64,000 nt of DNA from an uncultured Eubacteriales bacterium (GTDB lineage Bacteria > Bacillota > Clostridia > TANB77 > UBA1234). Position numbers and translations under genes: made by a program. Positions 36,712 through 46,368 of this stretch are shown here, piece by piece (position 1 is the stretch's first letter; each line of letters starts with the position of its first letter). Below the pieces are notes generated by a model. The model was not told the origin of the DNA and made no database searches. It saw only the letters and a program-made list of their open reading frames with translations. The stretch is taken from positions 254,849-318,848 of the forward strand of contig CASDSU010000028.1 in assembly GCA_949283575.1 (NCBI GenBank), written 5' to 3'.

Positions 36712-38520
36712 TTACTTCTTATACATTGGTATTTTTATTATAACTTCTGTTCCCTTTCCCGTATCACTATTAATACTAATACTTCCATTATTTGAATCAA
36801 TAATTTCTTTAGCAATCGGAAGCCCAAGACCTGTGCCTCCCATTTCTCTAGAGCGAGCTTTATCTACTCTATAAAATCTTTCAAACACACGTGGTAAGTC
36901 ATCTTTAGGAATTCCAATGCCGTTATCAATTATTTTTATATATGCATCTTCGTGAACCGCACCAATATAAACCTTGATACTTCCACCCTCTGGAGTATAT
37001 TTTATGCTGTTACTTAATATATTAGTAATAGCTTGTTCAATTCCATCCCTATCGCCAAAAACTTCTGGAACATTTGAAGTAACGTAGCATTCTAATATTT
37101 GTTCTTTCTTTTCAGCTTGTATCTTGTGTTTATCACAAATCTGTTTTGTAAGTTCTGTTATATCAAAATTTATTTTTTCCCAAGCTATCTTTTTGTAGTC
37201 AAATTTTGTAAGTTGTAATAAATCACTTACCAATTTTGACATTCTATTTGTCTCGGTCAAAATTACACCCAAAAACTTATTCTTACTCTCTTGATCTAAC
37301 TCCTCCTGTTCTAGCAATGTTTCTGCATATGTTTTTACTGATGTTAGAGGTGTTTTCAACTCATGCGACACATTCGATACAAATTCTTTTCTCATATCAT
37401 CAAGTTTTGCTTGTTTAGTGGTATCATGTAGTACAACAATTGCTCCAATTGGTTTATCTTTTTCATTTCTAAACGGAGCAAAATACACATTCAAAAATTT
37501 ATCATTTATTGATATAAATTGATCTGTAGCAGTCCATTCATCTAAATAGATTATTTTTTCTAAATTTGTTTCTAAATCAAATTTAGAAAATATTTCATCA
37601 AAAGTTCTTTCCGCTTCAAACTCTAACATATTCTTTGCAGCATAATTAGCATGAATTAATCTTCCTTTCATATTAAATGCCAAAACACCATCTGTTAAAT
37701 GCATAAGTATTGTTTCAAGTTTGTTTTTTTCGCTCGAAATATCGTTTAAATTGTTTTGAATCTGTTCCATCATAATATTAAAAGTATCAATCAATTTAGA
37801 AATTTCATATCCTGCATTTTCTTTATCCGTAAGAGTTACCATGGAAATATCACCTTGCGCCATCAATTCTGCTTTGCTCGTCAAAAGAGCAATTGGTTTT
37901 GTAATAGAATTACCTGTAACAACCGCAATCACTAATGTAACACAAAGGATACCAACAACTGCAAACATATACATTGTTTTAATCTGATTTAACTGTCTAT
38001 TTATATATGCTTTACTTTGCGAAATTACAAGAATTGCTTTGTCATCTTCTATTAAATCACTTTCTACAATAAACGCAAAAACATAACATGATAATTCATC
38101 ATCATCACAAACAGCATAATCATTTGTAGATATTTCTGCTTCGTGAATGCATTTTTCTACCTGTTTCGTAAGAACATATTCGTTACCTGTAAGCATATCA
38201 TTATAATCAGAATCTAAAATTGCTCCATGCCTCGTATTGTTATTTAAAGAAAAATATATTCTAAAATCATTATAAAATTCTTCTAGATTTGGGGCTTTAT
38301 ATTGTTGAGGTCCATATACCATAACTGGAATATCTTTTTTCCCTTCACCTTTCATATTGAAGTTATATCCTTCTAAATTATTAAGCATCTCATCAACAAA
38401 GCCTGTATAATAAACTTCTTCAATTTTATAAATCGAAAAAATACCTATTCCTAAGATTATGGATAAAATCAGCATCATAAAAACTAGAATAAGCTTTAAT
38501 TGTAAACTTTTCCAAAACAT
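36712..38520 (-). CDS. walK: WalK-type sensor histidine kinase
   Basis: 602 residues. Two membrane segments (about 10-32 and 180-205) flank an extracytoplasmic sensor of about 145 residues; then come HAMP, a PAS domain (LETILMHLTDGVLAFNMKGRLIHANYAA), the H-box SNVSHELKTPLTS and an HATPase domain with NILSNSIKYTPEG and GGTGLGL. It pairs with walR just upstream and likely controls cell-wall hydrolases such as the M23 peptidase gene next in line. Confidence 0.93.
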   Translation of the reverse strand: MFWKSLQLKLILVFMMLILSIILGIGIFSIYKIEEVYYTGFVDEMLNNLEGYNFNMKGEGKKDIPVMVYGPQQYKAPNLEEFYNDFRIYFSLNNNTRHGAILDSDYNDMLTGNEYVLTKQVEKCIHEAEISTNDYAVCDDDELSCYVFAFIVESDLIEDDKAILVISQSKAYINRQLNQIKTMYMFAVVGILCVTLVIAVVTGNSITKPIALLTSKAELMAQGDISMVTLTDKENAGYEISKLIDTFNIMMEQIQNNLNDISSEKNKLETILMHLTDGVLAFNMKGRLIHANYAAKNMLEFEAERTFDEIFSKFDLETNLEKIIYLDEWTATDQFISINDKFLNVYFAPFRNEKDKPIGAIVVLHDTTKQAKLDDMRKEFVSNVSHELKTPLTSVKTYAETLLEQEELDQESKNKFLGVILTETNRMSKLVSDLLQLTKFDYKKIAWEKINFDITELTKQICDKHKIQAEKKEQILECYVTSNVPEVFGDRDGIEQAITNILSNSIKYTPEGGSIKVYIGAVHEDAYIKIIDNGIGIPKDDLPRVFERFYRVDKARSREMGGTGLGLPIAKEIIDSNNGSISINSDTGKGTEVIIKIPMYKK

Positions 38521-38552
38521 ATATTTTCACCTCTAAAAGTCAATCTAACAAT

Positions 38553-38580
38553 AAAAACCCAGACATCGCCTGGGTTTTAT
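38553..38580 (-). terminator. Hairpin between walR and walK
   Basis: AAACCCAG pairs with CTGGGTTTT on the minus strand, followed by TATT. It would partly stop transcription after walR and lower walK output. Confidence 0.75.
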
Positions 38581-38615
38581 TCTATCATTATTTAGCATAA
38601 AATTATCTTTATCAA

Positions 38616-39335
38616 CTAGCTATTAGCATTAAAATAATAACCTACACCTCTTTTTGTTAGCAATAATTCAGGTTCACTAGGATCTTTTTCAATTTTTTCT
38701 CTTATTCTTCTTATTGTAACATCAACATTTCTAACCTCGCCAAAATATTCATAACCCCAAACATTTTCTAGAAGCTCTTCTCTTGAAAAAATCTTTCCTT
38801 TATTTACTGCTAAGAATTTCAAAAGTTCAAACTCTTTAAGTGTAACATCCGTACTCTTACCAGCAACTTTAGCATCGTATTTAAATGTATCTAATGTTAA
38901 ATCACCAAACTCAAGAATTTGATTTGCACTTTCATCCGTAGTATCTACATCTTTTTTCGACGTTTCAATTCCATCCCATTTTCTAAGATTTGCTTTAACC
39001 CTAGCCATTACCTCTCTAACACTAAAAGGTTTTGTTATATAATCATCTGCTCCCAATTCAAGACCTATTATTTTATCGACAACATCTTCTTTTGCCGTAA
39101 CCATAAGTATAGGAACATTACTAGTTTGTCTTATTGCTTTGCACACTGAAAAACCATCCATTTTAGGAAGCATTACATCAAGCAAAATTAAATCTGGTTT
39201 TTCTTCTTTTGCAAGATTTACAGCTTCTTCACCATCAAAAGCTTCAAGCGTTTCATATCCTTCTCTTTTTAAGTTATGATTCAAAATATCAACTATTGCT
39301 TTTTCATCATCAACTATCAAAACTTTCTTACTCAT
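38616..39335 (-). CDS. walR: WalR-type response regulator
   Basis: 239 residues. The receiver domain has DDEKAIVDIL, the phospho-aspartate in LILLDVMLPKMDG and lysine in DYITKPFS. The OmpR-type winged helix includes VRNVDVTIRRIREKIEKDP. First gene of the walR-walK pair. Confidence 0.95.
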   Translation of the reverse strand: MSKKVLIVDDEKAIVDILNHNLKREGYETLEAFDGEEAVNLAKEEKPDLILLDVMLPKMDGFSVCKAIRQTSNVPILMVTAKEDVVDKIIGLELGADDYITKPFSVREVMARVKANLRKWDGIETSKKDVDTTDESANQILEFGDLTLDTFKYDAKVAGKSTDVTLKEFELLKFLAVNKGKIFSREELLENVWGYEYFGEVRNVDVTIRRIREKIEKDPSEPELLLTKRGVGYYFNANS

Positions 39336-39443
39336 TTATATCTTCACCCTTTCAAACAGATATAACTTTTTGACTATTTTTATTATCCATTATCGTTCCA
39401 CAAAAGTCAATGTAAAATGCAGGTAATTTTAATTCACTTACAT

Positions 39444-39475
39444 AAAAAAGAAGTCGCTTATTTCAGCAACTTCTT
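39444..39475 (-). terminator. Terminator of the M23 peptidase gene
   Basis: AAGAAGTTGC pairs with GCGACTTCTT, followed by TTTT on the minus strand. Confidence 0.85.
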
Positions 39476-39481
39476 AATTTA

Positions 39482-40501
39482 TTAATCATATAAAAATACT
39501 TCTGGATTTAGTGGTGTTCCTTCAAATCTTATCTCCATGTGTACATGAGGACCTGAAGATCTACCTGTACTTCCAACAAGACCAATTAATTGATCTTTAG
39601 CAACTTCATCGCCAACCTCAGCAATAATTTTACTACAATGTGCATAGTATGTTTCATATCCACCAGTATGTTGTACTTTTATTAAGTAACCATAATTTCC
39701 ACACCAATCTGCATATGTAACAACACCAGCTTCAGCAACATTTATATCAGTACCCATTGGTGCAGCTAAATCTATTCCATAATGATATCCTGATGATCTC
39801 CATCCAAATCTTGAAGTTATGACAGGATTATTAACAGGAACATTAAAATCCAACGCTGTCAAATTTTCCTTTAATGCTAATAACACATCATCAGAAACAG
39901 TTTTAACAGTAGCAGGTGTGCTTCTTATTTCTTTTATCGCATCATTAGTTTTTTTGATTGGTTCATAAATATCGTTAATTGCAACCTCAACATCTTCAAG
40001 TAAATCATACTCTAGCAAATATTTTTCTTCTATTTCTAAAGTAGATTGCTCTTTATATTCAGATTGCTTTTCATTAACTTCATCTACTATTCTTTGTGCA
40101 TCTTCTAAAGAAGCAACCAAACCATGCTCTTCATCATTAACTAAAACAGCATATACCTTATAGTAAATATCACAATCATCTTTAACCATAGCGAATATCT
40201 CATTATCTGATGTTTGAATATCTTTATTAACCAAAAGTAAATTATAGTCAACCTTTGAATTTAATACTACATATCCAACATTTTCGCCTTCACCATTTAA
40301 TATGAAATTATCGATTTTCTTTTCTAAAGCTATTTTACTTGTTACGTATCCGACATCTTCTGAGTTTATTTTTACATTATACACAAACTTGTATTTCATG
40401 AACGCAAGTGACATCACCATCACACAAGCAAATGCAATTGTTAAAAATAACTTTGAAAGAAGTTTTGTCGCAAAACGCATTCTACTAGACATTTTCAGCA
40501 A
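39482..40501 (-). CDS. M23 family peptidoglycan endopeptidase
   Basis: About 340 residues. A membrane segment (LLSKLFLTIAFACVMVMSLAFM) is followed by a long helical region and a C-terminal LytM domain. Zinc ligands are in SGYHYGIDLAAPMG and SSGPHVHMEIRF. The start is uncertain: TTG at 40501 has AAGGAG 8 bases upstream, while ATG at 40537 is further out without one. A cell-wall hydrolase that fits the neighbouring WalKR regulators. Confidence 0.9.
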   Translation of the reverse strand: MLKMSSRMRFATKLLSKLFLTIAFACVMVMSLAFMKYKFVYNVKINSEDVGYVTSKIALEKKIDNFILNGEGENVGYVVLNSKVDYNLLLVNKDIQTSDNEIFAMVKDDCDIYYKVYAVLVNDEEHGLVASLEDAQRIVDEVNEKQSEYKEQSTLEIEEKYLLEYDLLEDVEVAINDIYEPIKKTNDAIKEIRSTPATVKTVSDDVLLALKENLTALDFNVPVNNPVITSRFGWRSSGYHYGIDLAAPMGTDINVAEAGVVTYADWCGNYGYLIKVQHTGGYETYYAHCSKIIAEVGDEVAKDQLIGLVGSTGRSSGPHVHMEIRFEGTPLNPEVFLYD

Positions 40502-40755
40502 AACGTCAACTCCTTTTTTACTTTGTTTCAACAGCATTTATATTTTACTATAACATTTTGAGGTCAGCAAATTAATTCAAACCTTTTAAATGCATTCTAC
40601 TGTCAAATTAATCCAATATCATCAAAACATTGCATCATACAAAGTATTTCTCTTTTTGTCTTTATTTTTCATTACATATGGATAGCTTTTTTGAGAAATC
40701 GCAAGAAAATATGTGAATTTTGGCAATATTTTAATAATTTAACATTTAACAAGCT

Positions 40756-41250
40756 TTATTTTTTAGTAACATTTGAATATGCATTATGAATTTCTTCATA
40801 TGTATAATAGTAATTATCTCCGATTCTTACACCATCCACTAAAAATACTTCAACTTTTCCCATATCAACAAAAGAAATTATGTAACTATTTTCTACATTT
40901 CTAACATCTAAAGTTTCATTTAAAGTTTGCCTCATTACTTCAGTAAGCGACTCTTCACCATATCCAATCAAATAATATTGTCTATCCGGTCTCAAATTAT
41001 TACCAACTCTAGCATTATATTCATTGATATTCTCTATTTTAAATGGTTCAAAAGTATCTTTGAAATATTTTTTGTCTAAACTTAAACCTTTAACATTGTC
41101 ATTTACTAATTTTATTTCTTGAAAATATGTTTGAACGTTTACTTCAGTAACGACATCTCTTGAAGTTAAAATTGAATAACTAGCCAATAAGATTATTATT
41201 ACAATAACAATTACCATACTAATTACAGTAATACCTTTTTGATTTTTCAT
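40756..41250 (-). CDS. Prepilin-like protein
   Basis: About 164 residues from ATG 41250 (GGAGG 6 bases upstream). MKNQKG, then ITVISMVIVIVIIILLASYSIL, is a prepilin-type leader and hydrophobic stem. A small globular domain of about 130 residues follows. It lies 9 bases after the second prepilin-like gene, so the two are co-transcribed and probably form a pair of minor pilins. Confidence 0.85.
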   Translation of the reverse strand: MKNQKGITVISMVIVIVIIILLASYSILTSRDVVTEVNVQTYFQEIKLVNDNVKGLSLDKKYFKDTFEPFKIENINEYNARVGNNLRPDRQYYLIGYGEESLTEVMRQTLNETLDVRNVENSYIISFVDMGKVEVFLVDGVRIGDNYYYTYEEIHNAYSNVTKK

Positions 41251-41271
41251 TTTTTCCTCCAATATTTTATT

Positions 41272-41754
41272 TTACTCAGCCACACTACGAACTTCTTCAT
41301 ATGTTCTAACCTTAGTATCTGAAATTACAATCGGCTTATATAACTCAATCTCAGCAGTTTCATAGTTAACTATGTAAGTGTGATTTATAGAATCTAAACC
41401 TAAAGTATCACGCACTTGACTTTCTAAATAAATATCTTTTTCGTCTATACCAAATATTATGTGCCAATCATCTTGATATCCTAAAACATTATCTCCATAT
41501 GTAACATCTTCTGCAGGTATAAAATCAGAATCATAATGTTTACCTTGCTCTAATCTAAAATCCTCATTCATCGTTTTTTGTAATATCACAGCATTTATAG
41601 TCTCTTTCATCGAATCCATTTCTATGTATACTTCAGCAACATCAGCTTCGTCTAAAGTTTTAGTTCCCGATGAAACCGCAATTGTCGCAATAATTATAAT
41701 TATTACAAGAACTACTACTAGTTCAATCATTGTAACACCCAAATTATTTTTCAT
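41272..41754 (-). CDS. Type IV prepilin-like protein
   Basis: 160 residues. MKNNLG, then VTMIELVVVLVIIIIIATIAV, is the most canonical type IV prepilin N-terminus in the window, with glutamate at position 5 of the mature form. The acidic C-terminal domain ends in TYIVNYETAEIELYKP. AGGAGG precedes ATG 41754. It lies 21 bases after pcrA on the same strand. Confidence 0.87.
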   Translation of the reverse strand: MKNNLGVTMIELVVVLVIIIIIATIAVSSGTKTLDEADVAEVYIEMDSMKETINAVILQKTMNEDFRLEQGKHYDSDFIPAEDVTYGDNVLGYQDDWHIIFGIDEKDIYLESQVRDTLGLDSINHTYIVNYETAEIELYKPIVISDTKVRTYEEVRSVAE

Positions 41755-41775
41755 TTGTACACCTCCTCTTGAGTT

Positions 41776-44007
41776 TTAATTTATTATCTCTAAGTTTGCA
41801 AATTTAGCCATAAGTCTTTTTGTTCCAGCTTTTTCAAATTCTATATCTACCTTTAAGTCATCATCTTCTGGCTCTGTTTTTGTTATAATTCCTTCACCAA
41901 ACTTTTTATGAAATACTTTTGTTCCAACTTGGTATGAATCTAAATTTACATTTTCATTTCCGGCTGCTTTTTTCAGAAAACTTTCTACTGTTCTAAAATT
42001 GAAGGCTGCTTTTGGAGCTTGGAATGCAGGAATTTCTAATTCATATTCATCATCACTAGATGTCCATTTATATTCTTTTTTCTTTATTTCTCCCTCTAGA
42101 GAATTTGGATCAATTTCATCAATAAATCTTGAGTTTTTCGAATATTGTGTGCTTCCAAAAATTGTTCTACATTTTGAACATGTTAAATATAAATGTTCTC
42201 TCGCACGTGTTATTCCAACATAGCAAAGTCTTCTTTCTTCTTCAACTTCATCTGGTTCATTCATACTTCTAAAGCTTGGGAATAAACCTTCTTCCATTCC
42301 AACCAAGAAAACCGTTGGAAATTCTAGACCTTTTGCTGTATGAAGCGTCATTAGTAAAACTGAATCTTGATCTTCATTTACGTTGTCTAAATCTGTAACA
42401 AGCGCTAGATTTTCTAAGAAATCTGAAAGTTTATTTTCTGCTTGTTGCTGTTCAAACTCAACTGCAACATTTATGAACTGACCTAAGTTTTCAATTCTTC
42501 CTTCTGCTTCATCTGTTTTTTCTGCTTCAAGCATTTTCATGTATCCTGTAACTTTTAAAACTTCATCTGTTAAATCAGCTACACCTAAGTCTTTTGCTGC
42601 GATTGCTTCTATCATTTTTCCAAATTCCATAAACGCTGCATTTGCTCTTGTTGAAATATATTTATCAGCATCTTTTGCAACTTGGAACATTGTCATTCCG
42701 CTCATTCTTGCATAATCTTCAAGCGCATCTAAACTTGTTTTTCCAATTCCTCTTTTGGGTTCATTTATTATACGTTTAAAACTAACGTCATCACTAGAAT
42801 TATTGATAACTCTTAAATATGCAATAATGTCTTTAATTTCTTTTCTCTCATAGAATTTTTGTCCCCCAATAACTCTGTATGGAATAGCCTCTCTCATGAA
42901 CACATCTTCAAAAGCTCTTGATTGTGCGTTCGTTCTATACAAAATTGCAAAATCAGAATAATTTGCATATTCCTCTCTTTTTATTCTATTTATTTGAGAA
43001 ACAACATAGTTTGCCTCGTCATATTCGTTGTCAGATTGGTAAAGATATGGTTTATTTCCTTCATCATTATTTGTCCAAAGATTTTTTTCAACATTTCCAG
43101 AGTTATTTTTTATTACTTGATTTGCAATATTTAAAATATTTTTCGTTGATCTATAATTTTGCTCTAATTTTATTACTCTTGTTTCTTTAAAATTTTTATC
43201 AAAGTTCAAAATATTTTTAATATCTGCACCCCTAAATTTATAAATACTTTGTTGATCATCACCAACAACAAATAAATTGTGATGTACCTTTGAAAGTAAC
43301 ATTATAAGTAAATCTTGCGCTTTGTTTGTATCTTGATACTCATCAACCAAAACATATCTAAATTTATTTTGATAATATTCAAGAACATCTGGATTTTCTT
43401 GAAAAATTTTGATTGTATGGTTAATAATATCATCAAAATCTAATGCATTATTTTTCTTTAATTTTTTTTGGTATAAATCATACGCTTCAGCAACTTTGCT
43501 AAGTCTATAGTCTCCCATATAAAGATTTGTGTATCTTTCAGTGTCCATCAAATCATTCTTAGCTTTACTAATTTCTGATAGTAAATATTTGTCGCTATAT
43601 ATTTTGTCATTTAAATTTAATTCTTTTATACATTCTTTTATTACAACTTTTGTATCTGATGTATCGTAAATTACAAAATCTCTCGTATAACCAATTTTTT
43701 CAATTTCTCTTCTTAAAATTCTTACACACATTGAGTGGAATGTTCCAATCCAAATGTCAGAAGCAATATCACCAACAATTGATTCAATACGACTTTTCAT
43801 TTCTTTCGCAGCTTTATTTGTAAATGTAATCGCTATGATATTCCATGGTTTAACACCACATTCAGCGATTAAATAAGCTATTCTATGTGTTAACACTCTT
43901 GTCTTTCCACTACCAGCTCCAGCTATTACTAAAAGTGGTCCATCAACATGTGTTACAGCTTCAAATTGTTCTTTATTTAAACCTTTTAAAATTTCGTTTG
44001 TATCCAT
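41776..44007 (-). CDS. pcrA: ATP-dependent DNA helicase PcrA
   Basis: 743 residues, usual length for the UvrD/PcrA family. Motif I is GAGSGKTRVLTHR, motif II is VDEYQDTNKAQD, motif IV region TLHTAKGLEFP and motif VI YVGITRARE. The C-terminal Tudor-like end is VGTKVFHKKFGEGII. Functions in repair and in removing RecA. Confidence 0.97.
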   Translation of the reverse strand: MDTNEILKGLNKEQFEAVTHVDGPLLVIAGAGSGKTRVLTHRIAYLIAECGVKPWNIIAITFTNKAAKEMKSRIESIVGDIASDIWIGTFHSMCVRILRREIEKIGYTRDFVIYDTSDTKVVIKECIKELNLNDKIYSDKYLLSEISKAKNDLMDTERYTNLYMGDYRLSKVAEAYDLYQKKLKKNNALDFDDIINHTIKIFQENPDVLEYYQNKFRYVLVDEYQDTNKAQDLLIMLLSKVHHNLFVVGDDQQSIYKFRGADIKNILNFDKNFKETRVIKLEQNYRSTKNILNIANQVIKNNSGNVEKNLWTNNDEGNKPYLYQSDNEYDEANYVVSQINRIKREEYANYSDFAILYRTNAQSRAFEDVFMREAIPYRVIGGQKFYERKEIKDIIAYLRVINNSSDDVSFKRIINEPKRGIGKTSLDALEDYARMSGMTMFQVAKDADKYISTRANAAFMEFGKMIEAIAAKDLGVADLTDEVLKVTGYMKMLEAEKTDEAEGRIENLGQFINVAVEFEQQQAENKLSDFLENLALVTDLDNVNEDQDSVLLMTLHTAKGLEFPTVFLVGMEEGLFPSFRSMNEPDEVEEERRLCYVGITRAREHLYLTCSKCRTIFGSTQYSKNSRFIDEIDPNSLEGEIKKKEYKWTSSDDEYELEIPAFQAPKAAFNFRTVESFLKKAAGNENVNLDSYQVGTKVFHKKFGEGIITKTEPEDDDLKVDIEFEKAGTKRLMAKFANLEIIN

Positions 44008-44072
44008 TTTTCACCTTTCTTATATCCATTATTCGCACAATATTTTATCATATAGAAATATGCTGAGCAAGG

Positions 44073-44115
44073 AAAAAAGATGGACAAGAGAAACGTCCCT
44101 TAGTCCATCTTTTTT
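44073..44115. terminator. Bidirectional terminator between thyX and pcrA
   Basis: AAAAAAGATGGAC pairs with GTCCATCTTTTTT around a loop with AGAAACGTCCC. It shares this loop with the hairpin at 45451. Confidence 0.85.
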
Positions 44116-44116
44116 A

Positions 44117-45331
44117 TTAGAATTCTCTACTTAGAGCATTCTTCGGTCCAAAATGACAAGGAGCTGTACATTTGTACCCGAACATGCATCTCGCTCCACA
44201 CTGAAGTTTACTAAGTGCTTCTTTCGCTTCAGGGCTAGTAACGTTTGCCATATACTTATCGTACTGAGCTTTTGTCACATTCATAATCTCGTATTGGGCA
44301 GCACCACAAAGTCTTTCATACGACTTTTGAATGAAATCGTCATATCTTCCACGCTCATTCATCATAACCATAACTGCTTGTGGATATTCTCCATCACCAG
44401 TTCTACTTTCAAGATCAGAAATCCAATCCTGAACAAGTTCCGGTTTGCTCTTGATGAATTCCGGAACAAAGTATTCGATTTCGTCATCCTTCGGCATTTG
44501 CATCGTACAACGAATAGTTCTGTGGCGCTGATTTTGCGCGAACGTTGCTACAGAAACAGAAGAATTCATGCTGTAATTAACACCAAATTCTTCAGCTCGA
44601 GGGCCATGGAAAAACGGAAGCTTAACTCCTTTCGAACCAGGATGAAGCCCTTCTTCTTCCAATCCATACACATCAGTTGCGGCAATGAATTCCTTCATTT
44701 CAGCCTTAATCTTCGCATAGAAAGGCGTATCAGGTTCTGTAGCAATAAATTGCTTCATTTCGTAACGAAGATAGCTAAGCTGTCTAGCATCGATTGTATA
44801 AATCATCTTCGTCTTCGTGAAAACAGTCGTCATAAGTCTCGAATTCTCCTGAGCCTTCTTGACAATAGCAGTTTTCACTTTGTCTTCAATTTTTTCCTCC
44901 GAAAGTTCTGGTTTTGCATAGAACTGGTAAAACATATCATGATATTTTTCATTCAAAATATCATAGAAAATATTCTGCCACTTTTCACGTAGCCTAGTCT
45001 CCTCTGCATCTGTGATATCAAGTACCGTATATCTACCCGATTTTTCAGATGTAGCGTACTTACCTTGATTGTTCAAAATCATGGCAAGCATCTTAGAAAT
45101 TCCAGTGATACAAAAAGTATACTTCACATGCTCGAAGCCACTGTGATGTCCGCTCTTGATGCAAGCTCTCGCTCTCTTGATACTCTTCTCTGTTGACTCT
45201 TGTTCAATAGAGTCAAACTCATCTTGCAAGTAACACATTCCGAATGCCTTGCCGCAGAACGAAAGAACCTCATCCTTAGTAAGGACATGTCCTTCATTTC
45301 CTGACAAAAATGGCTTTACGACTAAGCTCAT
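44117..45331 (-). CDS. thyX: Tandem ThyX-like protein (FAD-dependent thymidylate synthase family)
   Basis: 404 residues from ATG 45331, with GAGGAGG 9 bases upstream. A usual ThyX chain is about 220-250 residues. Here two halves each carry part of the family pattern. The first has SGHHSGFEHVKYTFCITGISK and ends in SEKSGRY, but where RHR should be it has QGK. The second has SVATFAQNQRHRTIR and EYFVPEF but lacks the matching serine and RY. The normal signature RHRX7S is thus split over two copies. G+C content is higher than the neighbours, which suggests transfer. It would make dTMP with folate and FAD if active. The C-terminus adds cysteines (CGARCMFGYKCTAPCH). Confidence 0.75.
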   Translation of the reverse strand: MSLVVKPFLSGNEGHVLTKDEVLSFCGKAFGMCYLQDEFDSIEQESTEKSIKRARACIKSGHHSGFEHVKYTFCITGISKMLAMILNNQGKYATSEKSGRYTVLDITDAEETRLREKWQNIFYDILNEKYHDMFYQFYAKPELSEEKIEDKVKTAIVKKAQENSRLMTTVFTKTKMIYTIDARQLSYLRYEMKQFIATEPDTPFYAKIKAEMKEFIAATDVYGLEEEGLHPGSKGVKLPFFHGPRAEEFGVNYSMNSSVSVATFAQNQRHRTIRCTMQMPKDDEIEYFVPEFIKSKPELVQDWISDLESRTGDGEYPQAVMVMMNERGRYDDFIQKSYERLCGAAQYEIMNVTKAQYDKYMANVTSPEAKEALSKLQCGARCMFGYKCTAPCHFGPKNALSREF

Positions 45332-45450
45332 ACATAATACCTCCTCTAATTTTGTCACAAAAAGTCTTGTGCACTGTCGAAAGTATATCAAACAAAATTT
45401 TAACTAACAACTGCTTTTAAGAATTTATTTTTAGTACAAATAAAAATAAA

Positions 45451-45492
45451 TCAAAAAAGGATAAAAGAAACGTCCCTTTGTCCTTTTTTGAT
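45451..45492. terminator. Hairpin between the small gene and thyX
   Basis: AAAAAAGGATAAA pairs with TTTGTCCTTTTTT around a loop with GAAACGTCCC. It is related to the hairpin at 44073. Confidence 0.8.
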
Positions 45493-45497
45493 TTCTG

Positions 45498-45742
45498 CTA
45501 ATAATTGTTTAAGCTCTTTCGTATCGCTTTTATCTTTTTCATCTTAACTTTGAATTCTTCATCTGTAAGTTTTGCCGTTTTGTATATTGCGGAAACAATT
45601 TCATCAGGAATACCAATTCGAATGCAAAAGTTCCGCTTAGAAAAAGGTGAAAAAACAACATTCGATTTCAGTTCTTTAGAATGTGCAACTTCGGTGCAAT
45701 CCACCAATCTGCAATCCGCGATGATTTTCGCATCTTAACCAT
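45498..45742 (-). pseudogene. Small unidentified protein with likely frameshift
   Basis: ATG 45742 with AGGAGG upstream starts a frame that ends after 24 codons. The longer frame (VDCTEVAHSKELKSNVVFSPFSKRNF...AIRKSLNNY) starts only at GTG 45707. Adding one A in the A4 run near codon 6 joins them into an 81-residue protein, MVKMRKIIADCRLVDCTEV and so on. It lies upstream of thyX in the same direction. Function unknown. Confidence 0.5.
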
Positions 45743-45856
45743 GCTTTCAAACCTCCTTTTTCAAGCCTGAATTTATTCATATCTTCAAAACAACCATATT
45801 TGTCGCACTTATTTTACCTAGTTATAGATATTTTGTCATCTAGAACACTAGAGAGT

Positions 45857-46345
45857 TCAAATTATAAAATCAATTTTATATTCGCCATTTTTTTTAAGTT
45901 TAATCCTATTCGACTCAGAAACTTCGTTATTTAAATAAATCTTTTGCCTTCCAACTTCTTTTTTGTCTGGATTATAAATATTAATCGTGTAAATCGCATC
46001 ATAATATTTATATTCTATAATGCATGATTCCCACTCTTTCGAAATGCACGGAGATATCTCTAGAAAATCTCCTTTTCTTTTTATTCCAAGGATATATTCA
46101 AGTCCTGCAACGTATAGCCATGAGCTTGATCCTGTATACCAAGTCCAGCCTCCTCTACCAATCATATTTGGATTTGAGTAGATATCTGCCGCAACAACAT
46201 ATGGTTCAACTTTATATTTGAGAGCCGCATCAATTGTACGAGCATGTTCGATCGGATTTAGAATTCGAAAATATTCTACTGATTTTTCTCCATTTTGTAA
46301 GATTGCATTTGCAACAACACTCCATATAGCACCATGTGTGTATTG
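45857..46345 (-). pseudogene. GH94-type glucan synthase/phosphorylase, displaced 3' part
   Basis: The minus-strand frame from 46345 reads QYTHGAIWSVVANAILQNGEKS, then AADIYSNPNMIGRGGWTWYTGSSSW, the C-terminal end of GH94 enzymes. Upstream of QYTH the frame enters foreign sequence. The matching 5' part ends at 59420-59430, 13 kb away. As it stands this piece has no start of its own before ATG 46165. It ends with a C-terminal beta domain to 45857. Confidence 0.92.
46335..46345. repeat. Attachment repeat, left end of element 2
   Basis: TGTGTGTATTG occurs here and at 59420-59430 in direct orientation. The two copies mark the edges of the disrupted gene; recombination between them restores GGQYTHGAIW. 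Confidence 0.85.
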
Positions 46346-46368
46346 TAGTTGTGGACATTTTTTATTTT

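Noticed and set aside
44153..44992. Plus-strand frame of 279 codons
   Set aside because: Antisense to the ThyX-like gene; no ribosome site and a composition explained by the GC-richer coding strand opposite.
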